DNA from: Halomonas beimenensis
Lineage (GTDB): Bacteria > Pseudomonadota > Gammaproteobacteria > Pseudomonadales > Halomonadaceae
Assembly (NCBI RefSeq): GCF_002549795.1
Contig: NZ_CP021435.1
Coordinates: 1,178,001-1,242,000, forward strand
DNA length: 64,000 bases
Direction: 5' to 3'
Shown: one piece after another, positions 8,561 through 18,037 of the stretch
Position numbering within the stretch: the first letter of the stretch is position 1
How the letters are laid out: each line of letters opens with the position of its first letter
Notes under the pieces: generated by a model
Databases searched by the model: none
What the model was told of the DNA's origin: nothing
The model's input: the letters and a program-made list of their open reading frames with translations, nothing else
Program-made: the position numbers and the translations under genes

Positions 8561-9370
8561 ATGCCCGAGACGACGATCCCGAACCCCGGTTTCGGCACCT
8601 ACCGCCTGAACGGCGACACCCTGCGCCAGAGCCTGCGGACCGCCCTCGAGGCCGGCTACCGCCACATCGACACCGCCCAGGTCTACGGCAACGAGACCGA
8701 GGTCGGCCAGGCGCTCGCGGAGAGCGCGGTTCCCCGGGAGGAGGTCTTCCTGACCACCAAGGTCTGGCACGACCGGCTGGTGCCGGGCGATCTCGAGCGC
8801 AGCGTCGAGGAGAGCCTGGCGAGGCTGGGGACCGACTACCTGGACCTGCTGCTGATCCACTGGCCCTCGCCCCACGACCAGGTGGCGATGGCCGACTACC
8901 TGCCGGCCCTTCAGGCGGTGCAGCGGGCAGGCCTGACACGCCATATCGGGGTATCCAACTTCACCCGGGCGCACCTGGACCGAGCCCTGGACATCCTCGG
9001 CGAGGGCGCCCTGCTGACCAACCAGGTGGAGGTTCACCCCTTCCTGCAGAATCGCGCGCTGATCGACAAGTGCCGGGCGCACGGCATCGTGGTCAGCGCC
9101 TACATGCCGCTGGCCGTGGGCAAGGTCATGCGGGACGAGACCCTGTCCCGCATCGCCGCCGCGCATGGGGTCGGTCCCGCCCAGGTCGCCCTGGCCTGGC
9201 TCAAGGCCCGGGGCATCGTCACCTTTCCCTCGTCCACCCGGGACGCGCATATCCGCGCCAACCTGGCCGCCTTCGAGCTGACCCTCGGCGAGGAGGACCT
9301 GCGCCGCATCGCCGCGCTGGATCGTGGCGAGCGCCTCGCCGATCCCGACTTCGGAATCGACTGGGACTGA
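8561..9370 (+). CDS. dkgB: Aldo/keto reductase, DkgB-like
   Basis: 269 residues; E. coli DkgB (2,5-diketo-D-gluconate reductase B) has 267 and the sequences align along their length (GFGTYRL, IDTAQVYGNE, LIHWPSP, TNQVEVHPFLQNR, SSTRDAHIRANL). The catalytic tetrad is visible: Asp37 and Tyr42 (HIDTAQVYGN), Lys67 (TTKVWH) and His100 (LLLIHWP). Enzymes of this group reduce aldehydes and ketones, methylglyoxal among them, with NADPH in the cytoplasm. The start is the ATG at 8561 after CGAGGACG. Its place between two NTF2-like genes suggests either a specific carbonyl intermediate or detoxification of methylglyoxal and aminoacetone arising from threonine. The second idea is inference. Confidence 0.88.
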   Translation: MPETTIPNPGFGTYRLNGDTLRQSLRTALEAGYRHIDTAQVYGNETEVGQALAESAVPREEVFLTTKVWHDRLVPGDLERSVEESLARLGTDYLDLLLIHWPSPHDQVAMADYLPALQAVQRAGLTRHIGVSNFTRAHLDRALDILGEGALLTNQVEVHPFLQNRALIDKCRAHGIVVSAYMPLAVGKVMRDETLSRIAAAHGVGPAQVALAWLKARGIVTFPSSTRDAHIRANLAAFELTLGEEDLRRIAALDRGERLADPDFGIDWD

Positions 9371-9587
9371 GTCCCCGGTGGTCCCGTCGCGGCGGGCGCC
9401 AGTGACGCGGTGCGGGAACGCCCCCTTCGGCGAGCGCCGCCGACACGGAAACTCCCCTCGGCACGGCACCCGTGAAGCCGTGCAACGAGGCGGACAGCAG
9501 GGTGGCCGCGGGGCAGCCGACGGCCATGCCATCGACGGGCCCTGGCTTTTGCCATGGCCGAGCCATGAACCCCCCAGGAGACGGCCC

Positions 9588-10586
9588 ATGAGAGGCTTCG
9601 ACGACCACTTCAAGGACTTCCCCGACTATATCTATGGCATCACCCGCGAGATCTGGGAGGATCGCGGAGTCGGCCCCAAGCTCAAGCGCTACTACGCCGA
9701 CGATGTGCTGGTGCGCGCCCCGAGCGGGATCATCACCGACAACACCGGCGTGACGGCCGCCACCCTGCAGACCCTGCACGAATTTCCGGACCGGCAGTTG
9801 GTTGGGGAGGACGTGGTCTGGACCGGCGATGATGAGCGCGGCTACTTCTCCTCCCATCGGCTGATCTCGGTGATGCGCCACACCGGCAGCGGCGCCTACG
9901 GCGAGGCCACCGGCAAGGTGGTGCGCTCGCGGATCATCGCCGACTGCGTGGTGCGCGAGAACCAGGTCCGCGAGGAGTGGCTGGTGCGCGATCAGGCCGC
10001 CTTCGCCCGCTGTCTGGACATCGAGCCCCGGGAGCTCGCTCGGCGTCAGGTGGAGAACGACCTGCGCCAGTTCGGCGAGGTCCGCTACTTCAGCCCCGAG
10101 ACCGATGTGCCCGGCCCTTACCGGGCGCAGTTCGACGACAGTGACGAGGCCCGGCGCTATGCCGAAGGCTGGCGGCGAATCTGGGCGGACAAGGAGGTGG
10201 CGGGGGTCTTCGAGCTGTACCACCCGGGGGCCACGCTCAATATTCCCGGCGGCGACGGCATCAACGGCCACGGCGATATCGACCGCTTCTGCCTCGGCTA
10301 CCTGGCGTCCTTCCCCGACGCCGACTTCCGGGTCGAGCACCTGATCGTCAACCGCGATCCGGGCCAGCCGGTGCGCCTCGCCATGCGCTGGATGATTCGC
10401 GCCACCCACACCGGCTGGGGCCACTTCGGCGCGCCGGCCGGGGCGCCGGTCTACATCATGGGCCTGTCCCACGCCCATATGGTCGATGGCCGGGTCACCC
10501 AGGAGTGGATCAGCGTCGACGAGGTGGCGGTCTGGAAGCAGCTCCTCGCCTACGAGGCCGTCCGGGACACCGATCGGGGCGCCTGA
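9588..10586 (+). CDS. Double-domain NTF2-like protein (paralogue C, divergent)
   Basis: 332 residues with two NTF2-like halves (about 5-140 and 175-320). The N-terminal half starts MRGFDDHFKDFPDYIYGIT and includes DVVWTGDDERGYFSSHR; the second half has LYHPGATLNIPGGDGINGHG and, at its end, LSHAHMVDGRVTQEWISVDE, the usual final strand pair. It is further from paralogues A and B than they are from each other, but has the same length and domain order. The ATG at 9588 is well placed after CAGGAGACGG. The AraC gene converges 25 bases downstream. The region 9371-9587 before it holds no clear promoter, so it may share transcription with the reductase. Function unknown. Confidence 0.82.
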   Translation: MRGFDDHFKDFPDYIYGITREIWEDRGVGPKLKRYYADDVLVRAPSGIITDNTGVTAATLQTLHEFPDRQLVGEDVVWTGDDERGYFSSHRLISVMRHTGSGAYGEATGKVVRSRIIADCVVRENQVREEWLVRDQAAFARCLDIEPRELARRQVENDLRQFGEVRYFSPETDVPGPYRAQFDDSDEARRYAEGWRRIWADKEVAGVFELYHPGATLNIPGGDGINGHGDIDRFCLGYLASFPDADFRVEHLIVNRDPGQPVRLAMRWMIRATHTGWGHFGAPAGAPVYIMGLSHAHMVDGRVTQEWISVDEVAVWKQLLAYEAVRDTDRGA

Positions 10587-10611
10587 GGGCAGGGCGACCG
10601 GTGGATCGACA

Positions 10612-11463
10612 TCAGCGTAGCAGGGTCCGGCGGATCTGGCGGCGGTAGTCGCTGGGACTCTCGCCGGTGAGGGCCTTGAAGCGCTTGCTGAAGTGGAAGG
10701 GGTCGCAGAATCCCAGGCCGTCGGCGATCTCGGCGATGGAACGGTCGCTATGGACCAGCAGCGACATGGCGCGGCGTAGGCGCTGCTGGTCGAGATACTG
10801 CTTGGGCGTCTGGCCCAGGGTCGCCTTGAACAGCTCGCCGAAGCGGTTGCGCGACAGCGCGCAGCGCTCGGCGAGTTCCTCGACTCTCGGCGTTTGGTCG
10901 AGACGCTCATCGATCAGCGCGAGGGCGCCTTCCAGGCGCTCGAGGGCGGTGAGGCGCCGCTGCCTTTCCGGCAATTCCGGTGACACCGCGAGCACCCGAT
11001 CGAGGAAGCGGTAGGCGGCGGCTTGTCGCGCCGCCAGGCCCCTCAGGGTGGTGCCGTCTCGCCGGGCCAGGGTCGCGGTGAGCACCTCAGTGGCTTGAGC
11101 AACCCCACTGGCCTCGCCGGCGATGACGCTTGGCACCGCATAGCAGGAAAACACATCCATGGCATGATGCAGGCTGAAGTGGATATGCAGCCCGTCGGCC
11201 GTCGTGCCGGTGTCGAAGGTCAGGGCATGCCGGGCGCCGGCCGGTACCAGCAGGACCTCTCCCGGCGCCGCGCTGACAGACCGTTGCCGCCCCTCCTCGA
11301 GCAGCGTGCAGTGATAGGCCCCGTGCACCACGTGCAGCACCACCCAGTGGGGCAGCACCCGCCAGCCGGTGTCCACGCAGTGACTGCTGTGATGGGCGGA
11401 CCAGTCGATACGATGGCTCAGGGCGTCGGCGAGGGTGGGGGACCACTCCTGGGAAAGTGCCAC
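10612..11463 (-). CDS. AraC-family transcriptional regulator
   Basis: About 283 residues. The N-terminal cupin-like sensor (WRVLPHWVVLHVVHGAY, then APGEVLLVPAGARHAL) takes up residues 1-130, and two C-terminal helix-turn-helices (VEELAERCALSRNRFGELFK and SIAEIADGLGFCDPFHFSKRFK) end with the AraC signature near residue 270. I prefer the GTG at 11463, which follows GAGGT with six bases between. The in-frame ATG at 11514 would give 300 residues but has no ribosome site and would read through an 18-bp palindrome. Its divergent neighbour is the single-domain NTF2-like gene, with 198 bases between starts, and it converges on paralogue C; those are its likely targets. Effector unknown. Confidence 0.85.
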   Translation of the reverse strand: MALSQEWSPTLADALSHRIDWSAHHSSHCVDTGWRVLPHWVVLHVVHGAYHCTLLEEGRQRSVSAAPGEVLLVPAGARHALTFDTGTTADGLHIHFSLHHAMDVFSCYAVPSVIAGEASGVAQATEVLTATLARRDGTTLRGLAARQAAAYRFLDRVLAVSPELPERQRRLTALERLEGALALIDERLDQTPRVEELAERCALSRNRFGELFKATLGQTPKQYLDQQRLRRAMSLLVHSDRSIAEIADGLGFCDPFHFSKRFKALTGESPSDYRRQIRRTLLR

Positions 11464-11490
11464 GGCGAGACCTCGTTGCGTCGGGAATGT

Positions 11491-11508
11491 GCCCCCCCAT
11501 GGGGGGGC
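11491..11508. promoter_or_regulatory. 18-bp perfect G/C palindrome upstream of the AraC gene
   Basis: GCCCCCCCATGGGGGGGC reads the same on both strands and lies 28 bases ahead of the preferred AraC-gene start, in the gap shared with the divergent NTF2-like gene. No T-run follows on either side, so it is not an intrinsic terminator. It may be an operator or an RNA structure in the leader. If the ATG at 11514 is the true start, it would instead be coding. Confidence 0.5.
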
Positions 11509-11661
11509 GGTCATGCGGCTCGGTCGTGACAGGGTATCAGGGTGCGAGCCCGAGGCGGTGCAAAAACACATGAAGTCGGGGCATCGGGACATGGCGACCC
11601 GAGGGTGGGCCTCGCTAGGCTGACGGCGTCGCATTTCACTTCCGACCGAGCAGGTGACTCC

Positions 11662-12195
11662 ATGGCAGGCGAACGACCGCAACAGGCTGTCCTCACGCAG
11701 CACAACGACCTCAGCAAGACCCAGCAGACCCTCGACACCATCGACGCCATGGTGGATGGCCTCAACGACCATGACATCGACGGCATGGGACGCTTCTTCA
11801 GCGAGTCCTTTCGCTGGATGGGCAATGCCGGCTGCGGCTTCAAGCAGGGGCTCGAGGAGTTCCAGGACAATTGGCAGCGGCCCTTCCAGGAAGCCTTCTC
11901 CGACAAGGTGTGCATCGACGAGGCCCGCCTCGTGCAGGGCGAGTGGTGTGCCGCCTTCGGCCGCCAGGAAGCCACCCACTCCGGCCCCTTCATGGGGATC
12001 GCCCCGACCGGCAAGCGGGTGGTGATCCGTTACATGGACTTCTGGAAGGTTGTGGACGGCAAGATCGTCGACAACTGGGTCATGGTCGATTTCCCTTCCG
12101 TGATGCAGCAGCTGGGGGTGGATCCCTTCGACGGGCACGGCTGGGAGGTCCACGATGCCGAATCGGCCCCCTTGCGCCATGGCGACCGGTCGTGA
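11662..12195 (+). CDS. Single-domain NTF2/SnoaL-like protein (paralogue D)
   Basis: 177 residues with one NTF2-like domain at about 25-150: LDTIDAMVDGLNDHDIDGMGRFF (first helix), FRWMGNAGCGFKQGLEEF, GIAPTGKRVVIRYMDFW and GKIVDNWVMVDFPSVMQQLG. It resembles the second half of paralogues A and B, including the final Asn-Trp-hydrophobic-x-x-Asp pair and the trailing QLG. It is therefore either an ancestral half-length form or a derivative. The ATG at 11662 follows GCAGGTG. The gene is divergent from the AraC regulator, its probable controller, and ends 40 bases before an intrinsic terminator. Function unknown. Confidence 0.85.
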   Translation: MAGERPQQAVLTQHNDLSKTQQTLDTIDAMVDGLNDHDIDGMGRFFSESFRWMGNAGCGFKQGLEEFQDNWQRPFQEAFSDKVCIDEARLVQGEWCAAFGRQEATHSGPFMGIAPTGKRVVIRYMDFWKVVDGKIVDNWVMVDFPSVMQQLGVDPFDGHGWEVHDAESAPLRHGDRS

Positions 12196-12234
12196 GCGCT
12201 CGCCAGGCCACTCCGCCCCGTCTCTGATGCCCCC

Positions 12235-12260
12235 GCGCCGCCTGACGGGCGGCGCCTTTT
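12235..12260 (+). terminator. Intrinsic terminator after the NTF2-like gene D
   Basis: GCGCCGCC (12235-12242) pairs with GGCGGCGC (12248-12255) around a five-base loop and is followed by C and four T. It closes the transcript that starts near 11640. Confidence 0.75.
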
Positions 12261-12493
12261 CCTTCCCTCCTGCCTTGCTTGCTGCGACGGCGTCGACGGC
12301 CCTTGCCGAGTCTTCCCCGAGCCCCGAGAATCGCTCTGAGGGGATTTTTCCATTGCCATCAAGGCCCTGCACCCGGTGTTCCTTACCGCGGTGCCGCCGG
12401 GGTTGTGGGATATTCAACGTTATGGCGCCGGGTGCCGATAGCATCGAGGCCGCGCAAGATCGGCTCCAGTAGGCTCCTTTCGACAGCTTATAC

Positions 12494-12675
12494 TTGACGC
12501 AAAATACCAAGATTTTTTGTTAAGTTGTTGAAAATAAATGACTTGATTTTTTCGCCTGTCGAAATAGTGTTGAATACTTGACAGCATATCGCACCCTGGT
12601 GTCAGACTAGGGGTGAACGAGTCGATGGCGTGGGGTGCGGCTTCATGTTCATGGCTTGCGGTTAAAGTATTCAAC
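12494..12675 (+). promoter_or_regulatory. Promoter region of the amine uptake operon, with long inverted repeat
   Basis: The 501-base gap 12196-12696 is AT-rich from about 12480. A perfect -35 TTGACA lies at 12578-12583, though its -10 is weak, and TTGACG lies at 12494-12499. GTTGAATACTT (12569-12579) and its exact reverse complement AAGTATTCAAC (12665-12675) stand 96 bases apart, one over the -35 and one just before the ribosome site. A related word, GTTGTTGAAAATAA, starts at about 12524. This is the shape of a looping repressor site; the PuuR homologue at 42232 is a candidate binder. I see nothing coding in 12261-12480. Confidence 0.45.
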
Positions 12676-12696
12676 AACAATAACGGGACGCGACAT

Positions 12697-13986
12697 ATGG
12701 CTACTTCCGCCACGGATCGCCCGGCCTCCTGGTACCGCGCCTCCATCGGCGTCGAGCTCGAGCCCTGTGCCCCCCTGGAGGGGGACCTGCGTGCCGACGT
12801 CTGCGTGATCGGGGGCGGGGTCACCGGCTGCTCGGCGGCCCTGCATCTCGCCGAGCGGGGCTATTCGGTGGTGCTGCTCGAGGCAGAGGACATCGGCCAC
12901 GGGGCCTCGGGCCGCAGCGGCGGCCAGATCCTGCCGGGGCTGGGCACCGACATCACCACCGTCGAGCGGGTCCTGGGTCGGGCGCGAGCCCGCGAGGTCT
13001 GGGAGATGAGCCGCGAGGCGGTGCGCCTCACCGCCGAGCTGGTCGAGCGACACGCGATTCCCTGCGAGCTGGCCTGGGGCTATCTCCACGCGGCAGTGAA
13101 ACCCCGCCACGTGCGCGAGCTGGAGGCCTTCCGCGAGCAGCTGGCGCGAGACTACGGCTATGACGCCCTCGACTGGCTGGAAGGCGATGCCCTGCGCGAG
13201 CACGTGGTCACCGATGCCTACCCGGCGGCGCTCTACGACCGGGAAGGCGGCCACCTCCACCCCCTCAACTATACCCTGGGCCTGGCCCGGGCCGCCCAGC
13301 GGGCCGGCGTCCGCCTGCTGCCTCGCACCCCCGCCCGCGAGATCCGCCGGGGCAAGCCGGCGACCGTCACCACCGACGGCGGCCGGGTGAGCGCCGATTT
13401 CCTGGTGCTGGCGACCAACGCCTATCACGCCGGCCTGGTGCCGGAACTCGACGGCCGCATCATGCGCGCCGCCAACTACATGATCGCCACCGCCCCGATG
13501 TCCGAGGAGCAGGCCGCCCGGGTCCTGCCCCGCAACGACGCCCTGTCCGACGCCAACTTCGTGCTCGATTACTATCGCCTCTCGGCGGATCGCCGCCTCA
13601 TCTACGGCGGCGAGGTCAGCTACGATGGTCGGGAGCCGCCCCGCCTCCAGGAACGCATGGACGCCAAGATCGCCCGGCTCTTCCCGGTGCTGGCCGGCCT
13701 GCCGATCGAGTACCGCTGGGGAGGCGACGTGGCCATCACCCTCAACCGGGCCCCCGATTTCGGCCGACTCGGCGACAACCTCTTCTATGCCCAGGGCTAT
13801 TCCGGCCATGGCATGGCGCTGGCGGGACTCGCCGGCAAGCTGCTGGCCGAGGCCATCGCCGGCCAGAACGAGCGTTTCGATGTCTTCGCGGCGATGCCGC
13901 ATCGCCAGTTCCCCGGCGGTCGCGCCCTGCGCAAGCCGCTGCTGGTCCTGGCCACCCATTTCTACAAACTGCGCGACCGGCTCTGA
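12697..13986 (+). CDS. puuB: FAD-dependent amine oxidoreductase, PuuB-like (copy 1)
   Basis: 429 residues of the DadA/GlyOx family. The FAD dinucleotide fold is near the N-terminus (DVCVIGGGVTGCSAALHLAE, about residues 34-53) and is followed by GASGRSGGQ, the motif shared by gamma-glutamylputrescine oxidases. The C-terminus has LFYAQGYSGHGMALAGLAG, the second FAD-contacting segment. In the Puu pathway this enzyme oxidises gamma-glutamylputrescine to the aldehyde, releasing ammonia and H2O2. The start is the ATG at 12697 after AACGGGACG. It is the first gene of a run with the ABC importer and a PuuA-like ligase, which supports the assignment. A second copy lies at 19573. The exact amine is inferred, not shown. 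Confidence 0.85.
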   Translation: MATSATDRPASWYRASIGVELEPCAPLEGDLRADVCVIGGGVTGCSAALHLAERGYSVVLLEAEDIGHGASGRSGGQILPGLGTDITTVERVLGRARAREVWEMSREAVRLTAELVERHAIPCELAWGYLHAAVKPRHVRELEAFREQLARDYGYDALDWLEGDALREHVVTDAYPAALYDREGGHLHPLNYTLGLARAAQRAGVRLLPRTPAREIRRGKPATVTTDGGRVSADFLVLATNAYHAGLVPELDGRIMRAANYMIATAPMSEEQAARVLPRNDALSDANFVLDYYRLSADRRLIYGGEVSYDGREPPRLQERMDAKIARLFPVLAGLPIEYRWGGDVAITLNRAPDFGRLGDNLFYAQGYSGHGMALAGLAGKLLAEAIAGQNERFDVFAAMPHRQFPGGRALRKPLLVLATHFYKLRDRL

Positions 13987-14018
13987 GCGAGGCCGCGATC
14001 ACCGAAGAGGGCACCCTC

Positions 14019-15149
<1,131 letters not shown>

Positions 15150-15159
15150 GGAGGCGCAG

Positions 15160-16083
15160 ATGTCCTATTCCGGCGTGATTCCCCCCGCCCGCAGCCGGGC
15201 CATGGTCCGGGAGGCGCGGCACCTGCTGTTCACCGTGGCCCCGGGCACCGCCTGGATCGTGGTCTTCCTGGTACTGCCCAGCGCCTACCTGATGGGCGTG
15301 GCCTTCATGACCAACGGGCCCTATGGCCTGCCGGAGATGCCGCTGTCGCTGGAGTCCTTCAAGCGCCTGGCCGGCTTCGGCTTCCTGGGCTGGAGCCCGG
15401 GCAACCTCTATACCCTGCTGCGCTCGCTGTGGCAGACCCTGATCTCCACCGGCCTGGTGGTACTGGTGGCCTATCCCATCGCCTACTACATCACCACCTG
15501 TCGCGAGAAGTGGCGGCCGATCATGCTGCTGCTGGTGGTGGTGCCGTCCTGGACCAACCAGGTCATCCGCACCTTCGGCTGGATGAACCTGCTGGCCCCG
15601 GGCACCCCGCTGTCCGGCCTGGCCGAGAGCCTGGGCCTGATCGCCCCCAACATGGGCCTCTATCCCTCCAACTTCGCGGTCACCCTGGGCCTGGTCTACA
15701 ACTTCCTGCCCTTCATGGTGCTGCCGCTCTATGCGGCCTTCGAGAAGCTCGACACCGCCCAGGTGGAGGCCGCCCAGGACCTCTACGCCAGCCCGGCCCG
15801 GGCCTTCTGGCACGCGGTCTTCCCCCAGACCCTGCCCGGCCTGCTGGCGGGCATCGTGCTGGTGGCCATCCCGGCCTTCGGCATGTACGTCATCCCCGAG
15901 CTGCTCGGCGGGGGCAAGGGCATGATGCTCGGCAACCTGGTGGCCACGCAGTTCTCCGGCGGCGCCAACTGGCCGCTGGGCGCGGCCGGCGCGATCCTGA
16001 TGCTGATCGCCACCTTCGTGGGGCTGTTCGCCATGCGTCGCATCGGCAAGCGCCTGGGTGGCGGCGAGGAGGTGGTGATATGA
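15160..16083 (+). CDS. potB: Polyamine ABC transporter permease, PotB-like
   Basis: 307 residues of an inner-membrane binding-protein-dependent permease. A first membrane segment (AWIVVFLVLPSAYLMGVAF) is followed by a periplasmic loop and about five further segments. The cytoplasmic EAA loop that docks on the ATPase reads EAAQDLYASPARAFWHAVFP near residue 205. MLLLVVVPSWTNQVIRTFGW is typical of the PotB/PotH branch. The start at 15160 follows GAGGAGGCGCAG. The stop overlaps the next gene as ATGA, so the two permeases are made together. Substrate is inferred from the operon: putrescine, spermidine or a related amine. Confidence 0.92.
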   Translation: MSYSGVIPPARSRAMVREARHLLFTVAPGTAWIVVFLVLPSAYLMGVAFMTNGPYGLPEMPLSLESFKRLAGFGFLGWSPGNLYTLLRSLWQTLISTGLVVLVAYPIAYYITTCREKWRPIMLLLVVVPSWTNQVIRTFGWMNLLAPGTPLSGLAESLGLIAPNMGLYPSNFAVTLGLVYNFLPFMVLPLYAAFEKLDTAQVEAAQDLYASPARAFWHAVFPQTLPGLLAGIVLVAIPAFGMYVIPELLGGGKGMMLGNLVATQFSGGANWPLGAAGAILMLIATFVGLFAMRRIGKRLGGGEEVVI

Positions 16084-16877
16084 GAAAGCGCACCCTGCAT
16101 CGTGGCCTGACGGCCTTCTGGTGGCTGACCCTGGCCTTCCTCTACCTGCCCCTGGCGGTGGTGGTGCTGTTCTCCTTCAACGCCTCCAACAGCGCGGCCA
16201 GTTTCACCGGTTTCTCCTGGCGCTGGTACGAGCGCCTGATGGGCAACGAGGAGATCCTCTCGGCCTTCGCCAACAGCATGATCCTGGCCATCACCTCCTC
16301 GGTGCTGGCCCTGGTGATCGGCTGTCTGATCGGCTACGGCATGTATCGCCACCGACACCGCAAGCTCGGCTGGCTGATCGTGCTGATCTACCTGCCGATC
16401 GTGCTGCCGGACATCGTCTTCGGCATCTCGGAGATGGCCTTCTTCGTGCAGATCCATGACCTGACCGGCCTGCTGCAGCCCGGACTCGGCACCATGATCA
16501 TCGCCCACGTGACCTTCCAGATCCCCTTCGTGGCGCTGATCGTCTACTCGCGCTTCGTGGGCCTGGACCCGACGCTGTTCGAGGCCGCCAAGGATCTCTA
16601 TGCGACGCCGGTCAAGCGGGTGGTCCACTTCATGCTGCCCACCATCAAGCCCGCGTTGATTTCCGCCTTCTTCCTCTCCTTTACCCTGTCCATCGATGAC
16701 TTCGTCATCAGCTTCTTCACCGCAGGACCGGAGAGCGCGACCCTGCCGATCTACATCTGGGGCGCCATCAAGAAGGGAGTCTCGCCGGAGATCAACGCCA
16801 TCGCCGCGCTGATGATCGCCGCCGTGGCCGTCGCCGCCGCCATCAGTCTTGCGTTCAGTCGCCGTCGGCTGACCTGA
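16080..16877 (+). CDS. potC: Polyamine ABC transporter permease, PotC-like
   Basis: 265 residues with six predicted membrane segments (first: FWWLTLAFLYLPLAVVVLFS) and the EAA motif EAAKDLYATPVKRVVHFMLP near residue 173. NASNSAASFTGFSWRWY and LSFTLSIDDFVISFFTAGP are hallmarks of PotC/PotI permeases. The ATG at 16080 overlaps the potB-like stop by four bases and follows GGCGAGGAGG. It pairs with the PotB-like subunit to form the channel. It ends 41 bases before the binding-protein gene. Confidence 0.92.
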   Translation: MRKRTLHRGLTAFWWLTLAFLYLPLAVVVLFSFNASNSAASFTGFSWRWYERLMGNEEILSAFANSMILAITSSVLALVIGCLIGYGMYRHRHRKLGWLIVLIYLPIVLPDIVFGISEMAFFVQIHDLTGLLQPGLGTMIIAHVTFQIPFVALIVYSRFVGLDPTLFEAAKDLYATPVKRVVHFMLPTIKPALISAFFLSFTLSIDDFVISFFTAGPESATLPIYIWGAIKKGVSPEINAIAALMIAAVAVAAAISLAFSRRRLT

Positions 16878-16918
16878 GCCGGCACCACCATCCCGAGGGG
16901 ATACGAGGAGAGCCATCC

Positions 16919-17983
16919 ATGAAGTTCAACAAGATCGCCATGGCCATTTCGCTCGGCGGGCTCGCGCTCGCCGGCCACGCCCAGGCTGCGGAGGACAAGC
17001 TGTACCTCTTCAACTGGACGGAGTACATGGACCCGGCCATCATCGAGGCCTTCGAGGCGGAATACGACGTCGAGGTGGTGCAGAACTACTTCAACTCGCT
17101 GCCCGAGATGTTCGCCAAGCTCAATGCCGGCGGCGTCTCCCAGTACGACATCATCGTGCCGTCCAACTACTACATCCCGCGGCTGATCAAGACCGGCCTG
17201 GTGCAGGAACTCGACCGCGACAAGCTCGACAACCTCGACAACGTCATGGCCCAGTTCCAGGACCCGTCCTACGATCCCGGCGGTCGCTACAGCGCGCCCT
17301 ACCAGTGGGGCACCACCGGCATCATCTACAACGCCGAGACCTTCCCGGAGGCGCCCAAGAGCTGGTCGCTGCTGTTCGACCCCGAGGTCAACCCGAGCCA
17401 TCCCTTCGCCCTGATGGGCGACGGCCAGGTCAGCATGGGCGGGGCCTGCGCCTACCTGGGGCACGGCTACGACTGCACCGGCATGGACGCCTGGCGCGAG
17501 GCGGCCCGGCTGCTGATCGAGACCAAGAACCGCGGCACCTTCAGCGGCTTCTCCGACGGCACCCCGGCCTTGCAGCAGCTGGCTCGGGGCGTGATCCACG
17601 CCGGCCTTTCCTACAACGGCGACTTCTTCTTCTACAAGGACGAGAACCCCGAGTCCTTCGCCAACCTGGAGTACATGATCCCCGACGAGGGGGCCGAGAT
17701 GTGGGTCGATGCCATGATGATCCCCGCCGAGGCCCCTAACCCGGACCTGGCCCACAAGTTCATCGACTTCATTCTCGACGCCGAAATCGGCGCCCAGCTC
17801 TCCAACTACAACTACTACGCCAGCCCCAACGCCGCGGCCGAGCCTCACCTCGACGAGGTGCTGACCCAGCCACCGATCCAGCCCAGCGACGCGGACATGG
17901 AGCGGCTGCGCTTCACGCCGAGCCTCGAGGGCGACCAGCTGCAGACCTTCCAGCAGCTGTGGTCCGAGGTACAGGCGCGGTGA
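16919..17983 (+). CDS. potD: Periplasmic polyamine-binding protein, PotD-like
   Basis: 354 residues. The signal peptide MKFNKIAMAISLGGLALAG is cleaved after HAQA (residue 23 or 24). The mature protein begins with KLYLFNWTEYMDP, the standard opening of the PotD/PotF/SpuD/SpuE family. YDIIVPSNYYIPRLIKTGLV, APYQWGTTGIIYN and WVDAMMIPAEAPN line the amine-binding cleft in relatives, where aromatic and acidic side chains hold the amino groups. It delivers the amine to the PotBC-like permease. The start follows ACGAGGAGAGCC. Whether it prefers putrescine, spermidine or another amine cannot be settled by eye. Confidence 0.92.
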   Translation: MKFNKIAMAISLGGLALAGHAQAAEDKLYLFNWTEYMDPAIIEAFEAEYDVEVVQNYFNSLPEMFAKLNAGGVSQYDIIVPSNYYIPRLIKTGLVQELDRDKLDNLDNVMAQFQDPSYDPGGRYSAPYQWGTTGIIYNAETFPEAPKSWSLLFDPEVNPSHPFALMGDGQVSMGGACAYLGHGYDCTGMDAWREAARLLIETKNRGTFSGFSDGTPALQQLARGVIHAGLSYNGDFFFYKDENPESFANLEYMIPDEGAEMWVDAMMIPAEAPNPDLAHKFIDFILDAEIGAQLSNYNYYASPNAAAEPHLDEVLTQPPIQPSDADMERLRFTPSLEGDQLQTFQQLWSEVQAR

Positions 17984-18037
17984 GACGACGGGCCCCGGCC
18001 GTCGCCGGGGCCCCATCCCCAGAGCAAGGATATCCCC

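Noticed and set aside
11491..11508. Intrinsic terminator
   Set aside because: The palindrome has no loop and no T-run, and it lies at gene starts instead of ends.
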